In this document: one piece after another, positions 33,601 to 44,400 of the stretch | Layout: every line of letters starts with the position of its first letter | Numbering within the stretch: the stretch's first letter is position 1 | NCBI GenBank assembly: GCA_028826165.1 | Contig: JAPDFW010000008.1 | Span: 1-64,000 of the forward strand | From: Anaeramoeba ignava | Taxonomy: Eukaryota > Metamonada > Anaeramoebidae | Reading direction: 5' to 3' | Length of the DNA: 64,000 bases | Made by a program: the position numbers and the translations under genes | Notes under the pieces: generated by a model | Databases searched by the model: none | What the model was told of the DNA's origin: nothing | Seen by the model: the letters and a program-made list of their open reading frames with translations, nothing else

Positions 33601-36151
33601 ATTTTATAAAAAAAGGGATCTACACCATTACATTCAGCATCAGAAAATGGATATTTTCTTATTATTCGAGTATTACTTGAAAAAGGAGCTGAAATTGATA
33701 TAAAAAATAAAGTTTGATTTGAAATCAAAATATTAATTTAATTTAATTTAATTTAATTTAATTTAAATATTTTATTTTGGTTTTTTTTTAGGAAGTAAAA
33801 ATAAATAAAAATAAAAATAAAAAAAATATTTATTATTATTTTATAAATGAAAAAAAGGGAAAAACAGCACTTCATTTAGCATGTGAAAATGGAAGAATAA
33901 GATCTGTTATTGAACTTTCTAAATTATGGAGCAAATATTAATTTAACTTGCAATGTATATTATTTATTTTATATTTATTCATTTTAAATTTATTTTATAT
34001 TTGAAAAAATAATAAACAAAATAAATAGTTTGTATTTAATTATTTATTTAATAATTAATATCAAAATTAAATTTTAAATTTTAAATAAAAAAAAATAATT
34101 AGAATGTATTTTAATTTTTATTAAAATTAAATTAATTTAAATTTAAAATAAAATATTTATTTATATTTATATTTATATAGGGAGTTTGATTCAATTTAAT
34201 AAATAAATAAATAAATAAATAAAATAATCCTTATTATTTTCCAAATTATTTTCCAAATTATTAGAAAGTAAATGAAAAATCCAAAAAATATAAATATAAA
34301 TAATATAAATATAAATATAAATATAAATAATATAAATATAAATATAAATATAAAAATATTAGGAATGTGATCCACTTACAATTGCTGAAGAAAAGAAATA
34401 TTCTGAAGTAGTACATATACTTAAGAAATATATAAATGGAGAAGATTATTCTTACGTTTTAAGTGAATCACAAGATTTTATAGAAATTGAAAAACTATTA
34501 CAAGAAAGTATCAAGAAAAAAGAAGAAGAAGAAGAAAAAGAAAAAGAAAAAGAAAAAGAATCTCATAAAAAAAAAAGAAAAGCAAAAAGATCCAAAAAAA
34601 AACAAATTGAAAATCAAATTGAAATTGAAAATGAAATTGAAAATGAAAATGAAAATCAAATTGAAAATGAAAATGAAAATGAAACAACAGAAAATGAAAC
34701 AACAGAAAATGAAACAACAGAAACAGAAACAGATATTGAAAATGAAAATGATGATGATGATGATGATGAAAAACTAATTGATTTAACTTCAGCATTAATA
34801 TTTAAACCATCATTGATAAAAGAAAATCCAACAAATAATGAAAACATTAATGTAGAAATAAGTGAAAAAAAAGAACCAATTAATAATTTATCCGAAAATA
34901 CAATTTCTGAAAATGGTATTAACTTAAATCTTATTAAGGCAAGAGAAAATTTAAGAAGTTTTTTAAGTTCAAAAGATCAAAAACTTGCCAAAATTCGAAC
35001 AATTAAAAAGAATTTTAATGAACAAGGATTGAGTCTTATTGAAAATATTTTAATTCAAAAAAAGCAAAGTATTGAAAAAGAAAAAGAAAAAGAAAATCAA
35101 AATGAAAAAGAAAAATCAAAATCAAAATCAAAATCAAAATCAAAATCAAAATCAAAATCAAAATCAAAAACCAGATAATAAATTAACTGATACAGATAAA
35201 TTCAGAGAACAATTTAGCTTAACATCAAAAGATAGATTATTAGAATTTGATCCAAATTCATTAACAGATGTACAAAAAATAGGAGAAGGAGCATATGGAA
35301 CTGTATTTAAAGCAAAAATGGATGAAATTGATGTTGCGATTAAATATTTCAAATTCAAATTACAAAAGAAAGAAAGAGAAAGAGCAACATCAGAATTCAA
35401 AATTCTCAAATCATTAAATTATCCATTTATTGTTTCTTTTCTTGGATATAGTTTAAATCCATATTGTATTATGATGGAATTTTGTGATCAAGGAAGTTTA
35501 TCAGATTTAATTTATAATAACAAAATCGAATTTACTCAAGAAGAAATGTTTAAAATTTTCAAAGAAATCACATTTGCATTAATTTATCTTCATTCAAAAC
35601 AAATTATCCATCGAGATCTTAAAAGTCAAAATATATTAATTGATCAACATGGAAGAGTAAAATTAGCAGATTTCGGATTAGCAACATTTACAGACTCAGA
35701 AAAACAATTATCAGCTGTTGGAACACCTAATTGGACAGCACCAGAAGTTCTTCAACGATTAAAATATTCATATTCAGTAGATATTTTTTCAATTGGAATG
35801 ATTATTTATGAAGTTACTCATAGAATAATTCCATTTGATAAACAAAATATTTTTGAAATTATGATGAATATTCAAAATGGAATTAGACCATCTTTAAAAG
35901 ATGATAATATTTTTAATGATATTATTGTTCAATGTTGGGCTCAAGATCCAAATGAAAGACCTACTGCTACAGAATTACTTACAATGTTGAGTGATTTAGA
36001 AACACAAACTAAAAATCAAAATCAAAATCAAAATCAAAATTCAAATCAAAATCAAAATCAAAATCAAAATCAAAATCAAAATCAAAATCAAAATCAAAAT
36101 CAAAATCAAAATCAAAATCAAAATCAAAATCAAAATCAAAATCAAAATTAA
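30610..36151 (+). CDS. Ankyrin-repeat TKL protein kinase with single-codon micro-exons (about 989 aa)
   Basis: Exon 1 is 30610-30699. Eleven ankyrin exons follow: 30834-30929, 31068-31163, 31636-31731, 31875-31970, 32185-32280, 32501-32596, 32882-32977, 33132-33227, 33358-33453, 33616-33711 and 33858-33954, each 96 bases except the last (97, one extra T). Exon 34363-36151 carries a partial last ankyrin repeat ([15 protein letters not shown]), an E/K/N-rich linker, and a kinase domain: [51 protein letters not shown]. All catalytic residues are present, TKL-like. The tail is poly-Asn-Gln. Two one-base insertions break the frame: the extra T in CTTTCT near 33920 and an extra A in AAAAA at 35111-35115; removing them restores one frame. 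Likely a cytosolic Ser/Thr or dual-specificity kinase with ankyrin-mediated targeting. Confidence 0.88.
30762..34267 (+). other. Series of candidate 3-nt micro-exons between ankyrin exons
   Basis: Each gap between coding exons holds AG-NNN-GTAA-like signals: GAT 30762-30764, TTT 30997-30999, ATT 31246-31248, AAA 31800-31802, ACT 32065-32067, AAA 32430-32432, TTT 32677-32679, ATT 33062-33064, ACT 33287-33289, AAT 33512-33514 and GAA 33792-33794. The last gap (33955-34362) has four: TTT 34029-34031, AAT 34103-34105, GGA 34181-34183 and AAA 34265-34267. Ankyrin exons are 32 codons and phase 0, one short of the 33-residue repeat; each NNN supplies residue 33. Spliced junctions then read, for example, KDN-F-GDTPLH, NKN-style [13 protein letters not shown] and KDH-K-GFLPLH, typical of ankyrin repeats. 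Confidence 0.8.
31255..31605 (+). repeat. (ATAAAT)n microsatellite inside an ankyrin-kinase intron
   Basis: About 58 nearly perfect hexamer copies in the intron following the ATT micro-exon. A few copies at the left read ACAAAT and one reads AAAAAT. The Tyr-Ile open frame on the opposite strand is an artefact. Confidence 0.95.
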
Positions 36152-36300
36152 AATTAAAATCAAAATCAAAATCAAAATTAAAATCAAAATCAAAATCAAA
36201 ATCAAAATCAAAATCAAAATCAAAATTAAAATCAAAATCAAAATCAAAATCAAAATTAAAATCAAAATCAAAATCAAAATCAAAATCAAAATTAAATTCA
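36003..36300 (+). repeat. CAAAAT/TAAAAT hexamer array crossing the kinase stop codon
   Basis: The coding C-terminus is (CAAAAT)n = Gln-Asn repeats; the stop at 36149-36151 is simply a repeat unit in which C is T (TAAAAT). The same array continues for 150 bases of 3' flank with mixed CAAAAT and TAAAAT units. Confidence 0.92.
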
Positions 36301-36343
36301 AAATATTTGTAAAATTTATTTGAAAAGAAAAAAAAAACAATCT

Positions 36344-38165
36344 TCAATTTTTATCAAGTAAATTAGTTTTAGGATCATCATTTTCATTAATTTCTTCATT
36401 TGGATTTTGTAATTGATTTTGAATTTTTGACATTTCTTCTTGAATTTGATTAATTTCGATTTGATTTCCACAATAACCTCCATTTAAAAAAAGTTCAGAA
36501 ACATAAAATAAATCATTATAATTAGCAAAAGATTTTAAATGAATTTTAGAAGGAGGAATTTTTGAAAATAATAAATGAATCCAATTTTTACAACAACCTT
36601 TTGAAAAAGGATTTTGAATATCTTTATAAATATTTCGATACTTTTTTTTTTGATAAAAATTCAAATAAATAAAATGAATAAATAAAATGAATAAAATTAA
36701 TTTCTTACATATTCTCTTGTTGTTAAATTTTTAGAAACTAAATAACAATGAAAAAAGGTTAATTTTGATAAATACATTGAAAAAGGAAGAGAATAAATTG
36801 TTAATAAATAACTATAGATTTTTTTAAAGAAAAAGAATTTGAATAATTTTTTGATAGTTTTGATTAAAATTAATAAAAAAAACCTTGCTAATGTTTTCAC
36901 AAATGCTTCAGAAAATGTTTTTTCTTTCGTAAGAATAATAATATGAAGAATTGAAACAACAAAAACAAAAAATATTGAAAGAGTTACAAAAATTAAGAAA
37001 AGAAAGAAAAATCTATAATTTCTTATTCCTAAATCACATCCAACCCATCCACCTTTTTTTTTTAAAAAAAATAACCAAAACATGAAAAGAAAGAAAAAAT
37101 TTAAAAATCGGATAAAAATTTTTTAAAAATCGGATAAAAATTTTTTTACAATGATGATCAAATTTTTGAACACAATTATCACAAATAGAACAATGAGAAG
37201 CACGAGGAGATCTATAAATATTGCAAGTATCTAAAAAATAAAAACAAATAAAATATTTATATTTTATATTTTGAATTTCTTTTTTTTTTTGAATTTTTAC
37301 CACAATAAGGTAATTCAAAAGTATTATTTTGAAATTCAAAAGGTTTTGTTTCAGGAATATGTTGAAAAGATCCCTAAAAATATAAAATATTAATATTAAA
37401 TATTAATATAAAATATTAAATAATAAAATATTAAATATAAATAATAAATATTAAATATAAAATAATAAATATTAATATTAAATATTAATATAAATATAAA
37501 TAATAAATATAAATATAAAATATAAAATATTAAATATAAAATATTAAATATTAAATATAAATATTAAATAATAAATATAAATATAAAATATAAATATTAA
37601 ATATTAAATAATAAATATAAATATTAAATATAAAATATTAAATATAAAATATTAAATATAAAAATATTAAATATATAAAAATATAAATATAAATATTAAA
37701 TATAAATAATAAATATTAAATATTAAATATTAAATATTAAATAATAAATATTAAATATTAAATATTAAATATTAAATATTAATATAAAATATTAATATGC
37801 ACTGAAAAATATGTATCACGAGGAATAATTCCAGGTTCAATAAAAGAAGTTAATAACAAAGAAAGATTAACAGCAATAAAAAGAAAAAGAGCAACCAAAA
37901 AAATAGAAAAATGGATAATTTTAATAGAAGGATAAGCAGTAAAAATAATAAATAAAATAAAAGGAATATTAAAGATAAATTCAGTAACAATTAAAGTTTT
38001 CCAATCAGGCCCAGTAAATAATTTTCCAGAACAACAAAACCTATTATTTCCTGGCCAAACTTGATAAATTTTTAATTTTGAATGAAGAGTATGATTTTGA
38101 TTTTGATTTTCAATTTGATTTTGATTAACAAATTCAAAATGTGTTTCAACTAAATTATTATTCAT
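36344..38165 (-). CDS. DHHC palmitoyl transferase, ZDHHC9/14/18 (Erf2)-like (6 exons, 361 aa)
   Basis: Minus-strand exons 37803-38165, 37301-37373, 37150-37230, 36884-37052, 36709-36811 and 36344-36640, GT...AG and in phase. The N-terminus has [20 protein letters not shown] (cf. EVFPGRNVFCCGGRLM), two membrane segments, [10 protein letters not shown] (cf. SFTDPGILPR), LPYCG, then the Cys-rich domain [20 protein letters not shown] and [22 protein letters not shown], a second pair of membrane segments, [15 protein letters not shown], and [11 protein letters not shown]. Length equals human ZDHHC9 (364 aa). After DHHC the usual Pro is Gly (DHHCGWVGC). The catalytic Cys is created by splicing T|GT across the exon 3-4 junction. 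S-acylates membrane proteins, probably at ER or Golgi. The exon 4-5 intron (36812-36883) was inferred because it restores the family's helix length. Confidence 0.92.
37374..37802 (-). repeat. (AAATATTAAATATAAAT)n-like intron 1 of the DHHC gene
   Basis: 429-base intron of alternating AAATATTA, AAATATAA and AATAATAAAT words, without coding potential. Confidence 0.85.
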
Positions 38166-38257
38166 TTAAAAAAAAAGAAAAAAAATGAAAAATAAAATTT
38201 TTTTTTGAAATATTTTTTTTCATTTTTTTTCATTTTTCTTACTTTCCAAAATTTTCA

Positions 38258-40660
38258 ATGAATTTCTTTTTCTTTTTTCTTTTCATTTCTTTATTTTTTT
38301 TCTATCAAATTTATACTCAAACTTGTATTTGGAATACAGAAAATCATAGTTATAATTTAACATCATTAAGAAAATCAAATGGAAATTTTCAATATTATAA
38401 TTTAAATGATGATATTTTATTTGAATTAAATTTGTGTGGAGGATTAAATACAATTTCTCAAACTATTTGCCCTTGTTGTACTCTTTATTCTCAATTAACA
38501 GGTTATACAATGACCCAAAATTACTCGTGTACAGCTTGGGGTGATTTTGTAAATGGAGAGAGTTGGGATTATATTGGTATACAAAAATATTAATTTTACA
38601 TCTTTCTTTCTAAATCCATAATTTTGATAAAAATGTTTTTTTCTTGATTTAAATGAAAAAAAATTGGATCAATAAAAATTTGATTTCGGATCATAAATTT
38701 AAAATTTAATTCAATTCAAAATTAAATTTAAATTTAATTTTAAAATTAAATTCAAAATTAAATTCAAAATTAAAATTCAAAATTCAAAAATTAAAATTAA
38801 AATTAAAATTAAATTCAAAATTAAATTTAAAATAAAATTCAAAATTAAATTCAAAATAAAATTCAATTCAAAATTCAAAATTCAAAATTAAATTCAAAAT
38901 TAAATTTAAAATTAAATTTAAAATTAAATTTAAAATTAAATTCAAAATTAAATTCAATATTAAATTCAAAATTAAATTCAAAAATTCAAAATTAATTAAA
39001 AATTAAATTCAAAATTCAAAATTAAATTCAAAATTAAATTTAAAATTAAATTCAAAATTAAAATTAAAATTAAATACAAAATTAAATTAAAAATTAAATA
39101 CAAAATTAAATTCAAAATTAAATTCAAAATTAAATCCAAAATTAAATCCAAAATTAAATATAAAATTAAATTCAAAATTAAATTTAAAATTAAATCCAAA
39201 ATTAAATATAAAATTAAATTCAAAATTCAAAATTAAATTCAAAATTAAATCCAAAATTAAATTCAAAATTAAATTAAAAATTTAATCAAAAGATGGAGAT
39301 AATCCTGGAATGGGAATTACCTTAACTTATAAAACACTCACAATTCATGGGCAGATTAACAGATCGATGTCTTATAATTTCTTCTGTAATGATGAAGAAG
39401 TTTTTCGGTTGATTTCTGCTTTTATTGAAGATACAATACCACCTCAAATACATATTAATGTTGCTAGTAAATTTTCTTGTTTGGAACCCACTTCATCTCC
39501 TCAACCTTCTCCTACTACTGATCCTGGTCTCTGTAAGACTATTACACAGAATGAATTGTATGATCTTAGAAAACTTAAGGGTCAATATCTTTATCGTGAT
39601 TATTGGACTCAAAATTTATATTTTGTTTCAATTTGTGAAAATGTTTTTAATATTTCAAATTGTCCTGTAATTTTTCTTTTCAAAATAAATTAAAATTAAA
39701 ATTAAAATTAAAATCGGATAAAAAATTAAAATTAAAATTAAAATTTAAATTAAAATTAAAATTAAAATTTAAATCGGATAAAAAATTAAAATTAATATTA
39801 AATTTATAATTAAAATTAAAATTAAAATTAAAATTAAAATTAAAATTAAAATTAAAATTAAAAATTAAAATTAAAATTAAAATTAAAATTTATTTATAAA
39901 ATTAAAATTAAAATTAAAATCGGATAAAAAATTTAAATTAAAATTAAAATTAAAATTAAAAATTAAAATTAAAATTCAAAATTAAAATTCATTTATAAAA
40001 TTAAAATTAAAATTAAAATTAAAATTAAAATTAAAAAAATTAAAATTAAAATTAAAATTTAAATTAAAATTAAAATTAAAATTAAAATTAAAATTAAAAT
40101 TAAAATTAAAATCGGATAAAAAATTAAAAATATTTTAGTGTTGTGTTGAAAATACAACAACTGGATGGCTTTTAAAAAGTGATGGAAATTGTACTAAACT
40201 AGGATTATTAAATACATCATTATATACACCACTTCCAGGAAGTGAAACACCAGAAGATGGAGTTGGATTAAATTATCAATATATATTAACAAATGGAACA
40301 GTAACACATGAACAAAAATATCAATTCATTTGTGATATTGATGCTAATCCAGGATATATTTTGAGTATAATTGATTTGGCAATTAATCCTCCATCAACAG
40401 AAATCACATTTGTAACTTCTCATTCTTGTCCTTTAGATCCCTTCTCCCCTTTTCCTACTCCTTCTCCTTGCCCTAAATGGTCTCCTTGTGCTGAAACTAA
40501 TTGTCCTACTCCTTCTCTTTTGACTTCTTCTTCTACTACTGGAATGAAAGGTAGTTATGTTTTCCTTGTTATTTTAATGGTTGGTTTAATTACTTTTATT
40601 GGTGGTTGGTTTTTCCATAAATTTAAATCTGATAAAAATCAAAATTATCAAAATCTTTAA
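38258..40660 (+). CDS. Type I membrane protein with two MRH (M6P-receptor-like) domains (3 exons, 404 aa)
   Basis: Exons 38258-38576, 39293-39666 and 40139-40660, GT...AG and in phase. A very hydrophobic signal peptide (MNFFFFFLFISLFFFYQIYT) precedes CIWNTENHSYNLTSLRK and LNLCGGL, then across the first junction GMGITLTY and QINRSMSYNFFCNDEE: the Cys pattern, GxxLxY and R...FxC of MRH domains. A second unit runs from LCKTITQNELYDLRKLKG through GVGLNYQY to EQKYQFICD. Then a Pro/Ser/Thr/Cys-rich stalk, one membrane helix (SYVFLVILMVGLITFIGG) and a short tail ending NYQNL. YQNL at the extreme C-terminus fits a YxxPhi clathrin-adaptor sorting signal. Likely a lysosomal-enzyme or glycan receptor in the Golgi-endosome route; the ligand is not proven. 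Confidence 0.82.
38577..39292 (+). repeat. AAATTCAAAATT-type repeat intron 1 of the MRH gene
   Basis: 716-base intron. After about 110 bases of mixed sequence it is AAATTCAAAATTAAATTT-type repeats. Accessory Leu/Ile-rich frames on the minus strand are artefacts. Confidence 0.85.
39667..40138 (+). repeat. AAAATT repeat intron 2 of the MRH gene with ATCGGATAAAAA inserts
   Basis: 472-base intron of AAAATT hexamers with ATCGGATAAAAAATTAA at about 39714, 39775, 39919 and 40112, and ATTCATTTATAAAATTAAAA at about 39989; both words occur in introns of other genes in the window. Confidence 0.85.
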
Positions 40661-41458
40661 AAAACCAAATTATTTTTTTTTTTCATTCCACTTTTTTTTT
40701 TTGCTTTTTTTTTCTTTAATAATTAAAAATTTCTTTAAAATTTATTTGAATTTCATTTAAAAAGTTTTTCCATAAATTTAAATCTTTAAAAAAACAAAAT
40801 TATTTTTTTCTTTTCATTCCACTTTTTTTTTTACTTTTATTTTATAATTAAAAATTTATTTGAATTTCATTTAAAAAGTTTTTCCATAAATTTAAATCTT
40901 TAAAAACCAAAAAATATTTTTTTTTCTTTTCATTCCACTTTTTTTACTTTTTTTTTCTTTAATAATTAAAAATTTCTTTAAAATTTATTTTAATTTTTAT
41001 TTAAAAAGTTTTTCCATAAATTTAAATCTTTAAAAAAACAAAATTATTTTTTTTTTTCATTCCACTTTTTTTTTTACTTTTATTTTATAATTAAAAATTT
41101 ATTTTAATTTCATTTAAAAAGTTTTTCCATAAATTTAAATCTTTAAAAAACCAAAATTATTTTTTTCTTTTCATTCCACTTTTTTTACTTTTTTTTTCTT
41201 TAATAATTAAAAATTTCTTTAAAATTTATTTTTATTTTTATTTAAAAAGTTTTTCCATAAATTTAAATCTTTAAAAAAACAAAATTTATTTTTTTTTTTT
41301 CATTCCACTTTTTTTATTATTTTTATTTTATAATTAAAAATTTATTTTAATTTCATTTAAAAAGTTTTTCCATAAATTTAAATCTTTAAAAACCAAAATT
41401 ATTTTTTCTTTTCATTCCACTTTTTTATTATTTTTATTTTATAATTAAAAATTTATTT
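40661..41458. repeat. Dimeric tandem repeat derived partly from the MRH gene 3' end
   Basis: Seven units carrying ATTCCACTTTTTT (ATTCCA at 40685, 40816, 40932, 41059, 41173, 41302, 41414). Spacings alternate 131, 116, 127, 114, 129, 112, so the period is really a dimer of about 242 bases. Each unit contains GTTTTTCCATAAATTTAAAT, which is also the last coding stretch of the MRH gene (Phe-His-Lys-Phe-Lys). Between two convergent genes; no gene inside. Confidence 0.88.
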
Positions 41459-44400
41459 TTATTTAAAAATTAATAATAATTGTAATTTTTCAATTTCATT
41501 ATTGGAATATATTATTCGAATTTTTGCTAAAATTTTATCTGAACGAAGAAATTCTCTTGCAAAATGAAGTCTTTGTTGTTGGAATTGATCTTTAATATTA
41601 ATAATTTCCTCAAGAATTTGAGATGCATAAAGATTTTTATTCATAATAGAATTTGCACAAATCATTGAAAAATTTCGAGATGTTGAAAGATCATCTAAAC
41701 AAATTTTGCAAATTAATTTTGGAAGAAGTTCTGGATTGACTTTAAATTGGATGCTATGAAGAATAAGTTGATGATATTTAACAGAAATTTCATCAAGAAA
41801 ATCAGAAAAAACATCCTTTTTGGAAATATTTGAAAGAGTGAAATAAATAATTTCAATTAATAAAGTGAGGAACTGATAATAACTTGGATTTGGAATATTT
41901 GGAAGAGATAAATAGGATCTTGTCAATTCATTGATGACTTGAGTTTGAACAATAAAATTTGATTGATTTTCTCCCAATTGAGTAAAATGTGAAATTATCC
42001 AAAGATGAATTAAAGGAGGAATAAATCCATGCAAATGAATCAATGAATCCTCACAAACAAATTTAACAAATTGAAAAATATCCCGATTTGGCAATTGATT
42101 ATCTTTAGTTTCATTCAAAAACAACGAAATCAATTCAGCCGCAGATTCATGATGCTTTGGAATAGTTGTGATTAGCCAGTGTTTTCTTTTCACTTCATTA
42201 AGAAACCATAAACAATTCCTCTTTGTTATAAATGGAAACTTTTTCATGAATTGAATAACTTGATTTGCTGATACTTGTCGACTTGATGATTGGAAATAAA
42301 TCTTGAAAACAAGATTCATAAACATTTGGAAATTCCGAAATGCTTTTTCTTCTTTTTCACTTATATCTTCAATAGAATCCAAATAGAATTGGTTTTTGTT
42401 GATCAAATCAAAAACAAATTTGAAATGCGATGAAGAAAAAAGTGCAGAAATAGATCGTGGATCCTTGATTGAATATTCATCCTGAATACTTTTTTCACTT
42501 TGTATTTTTGCTTGCAATTTTTGCTTTTTATAAATCAATAAAACAGATGTTGTATCCAAACTAGAAAAAACATTTGGAGAGTTTTGTTTGTTTACAACAA
42601 ATATCTTTCGATTGGAAAACATATAGAAATTTTGATTTGATTGATCCATTTTTTCAGATGGCAGTCTAACTAAAGAAGAGAAAAAATTAACTCGATCCTT
42701 GTTTTGATTTTGAAGAATTAATCCATTTAAACCATAAGTTTTTTTTGTTCCGTTTTTAGTGTTTTCATTTTGAGAAGAAAACTGAGTTAAATCAATAAGT
42801 TCTGGAAAATCTATTGTTTCTGGAATTTGTAAATTTGCTTTTCTTTGAATATGAAAAATCATCATTTCAGGAAATTTGATGATGATTCTTTGTTTGATTC
42901 CTTGGACATTTTTTGAACAAGATGGACAATAAAATTCCTTTTCAATTTTTTTGAAATAATGAACCAGAAAATCATCCAAATTATGATAAATTGAAGGATC
43001 GATTTGTAAAATGAAGTGATGTTTTTGTCTTGGAAAAAAATGTGTTGAATTTTCTGAGCATAAAGATTCTGAACTAGTAATCAAAGTGAAGAAATGATTG
43101 ATAATTGACTGATTTTCAGAATTTAATTTCTCAAAAATGGAGTTGATGATTGAATCAAGATTGTGTGTTTTAAGTGGAGAGTTTGGAATAAATTGTTGAA
43201 ACGAAGAAAAGTTGAAGAAAAAAGAAGATAATTTTTGCATGAGAATAAAAACGGCGTTTAATTTGTGAGAAAGAGATGATTTGTTATCATTTTCAATTTG
43301 GATTTCATTTTCAATTTGGATTTCATTATTATTATTATTGTTATTGTTATTGTTGTTATTGTTATTTTCATTTTCAAAATATTTTCTTTTATCTGATAAA
43401 AATTCATTTGATATGATCAATTTCCGAAATTTTTTGATAAAAAATAATTGCTGAATAATAAAATCAATGGGTATATCTTCAGATTTGAATCCTGTTTGGA
43501 TCGCTATTTCTTGATTTGCAAAATTTTCTTCTTCAAGTGTTGATAAATCCAAAAGTTTTGAAATTTTATCTTCTGGAATGAATTGAGAAACATTCTTTTC
43601 AAAATGGAATAAATTTTGATATTCAATTTGTGTAATTTCAATGAGATTTTCAGGATCATTAGCAAGTAAATTCAAAATATGGAAACCAATTTGGATTGAG
43701 CGCTTTGTTTTGCACTTTGGCAAATGATTGGAATGAAGAGTATTTTTTGGAACCATTTTGAAGATACACTGAAAAAAGAGTTCATCAATGAGTCCACATT
43801 CTTTGGCAAGATAACGTTCCATTCCTTTAATTTGTTGCATCATAAGAAATAGGGAATTGAGAAGAAGCTCAAAACTTTTGCCTCCATCTTGCAATGCTGG
43901 ATCATGTGATTTGATGAAATTTGTGTAAAAACGGAAATAATTCAAAATTTTTTCTTTGTCAAGAATCGGTTTCCATTGCTTCTCTTTCTTTTGCAAAATT
44001 TTGTGGAAAAATTGCAAGAAAACTTCATAACAATGAATATTTTTGTTGAGAAAGGGAAAAAATCCATATAATAAGGCAGCAAGATATTCTCTTGAATTAG
44101 AAATTGATTTGAAAAGAATTGAATTATCATTCTCGAGAATTTCTGAATTGCTATTTTGTATGACAACAAACAATTCCAAAGGGAAATGGGTTGAATGGAA
44201 TATTTTCAGAATAAAATGGATGCATGTTTTTTGGTATTCTAGGATTTTGTTCGTGATAAGAAAAGAAAAGATCCACAAATGGAAAGATTTTGGCAAACAA
44301 GAGAGAGTAAAAGTTTCAATGTTATCAAATATCAAATTGAGAAGAGTGAAAGATTCATCAATAATAGCCTTGAAATTTTCTTCGATTTTCTGCTCAATTT

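Noticed and set aside
34511-34847. His-, Phe- and Ser-rich minus-strand frames
   Set aside because: Antisense of the Glu/Lys/Asn/Asp-rich linker of the ankyrin kinase.
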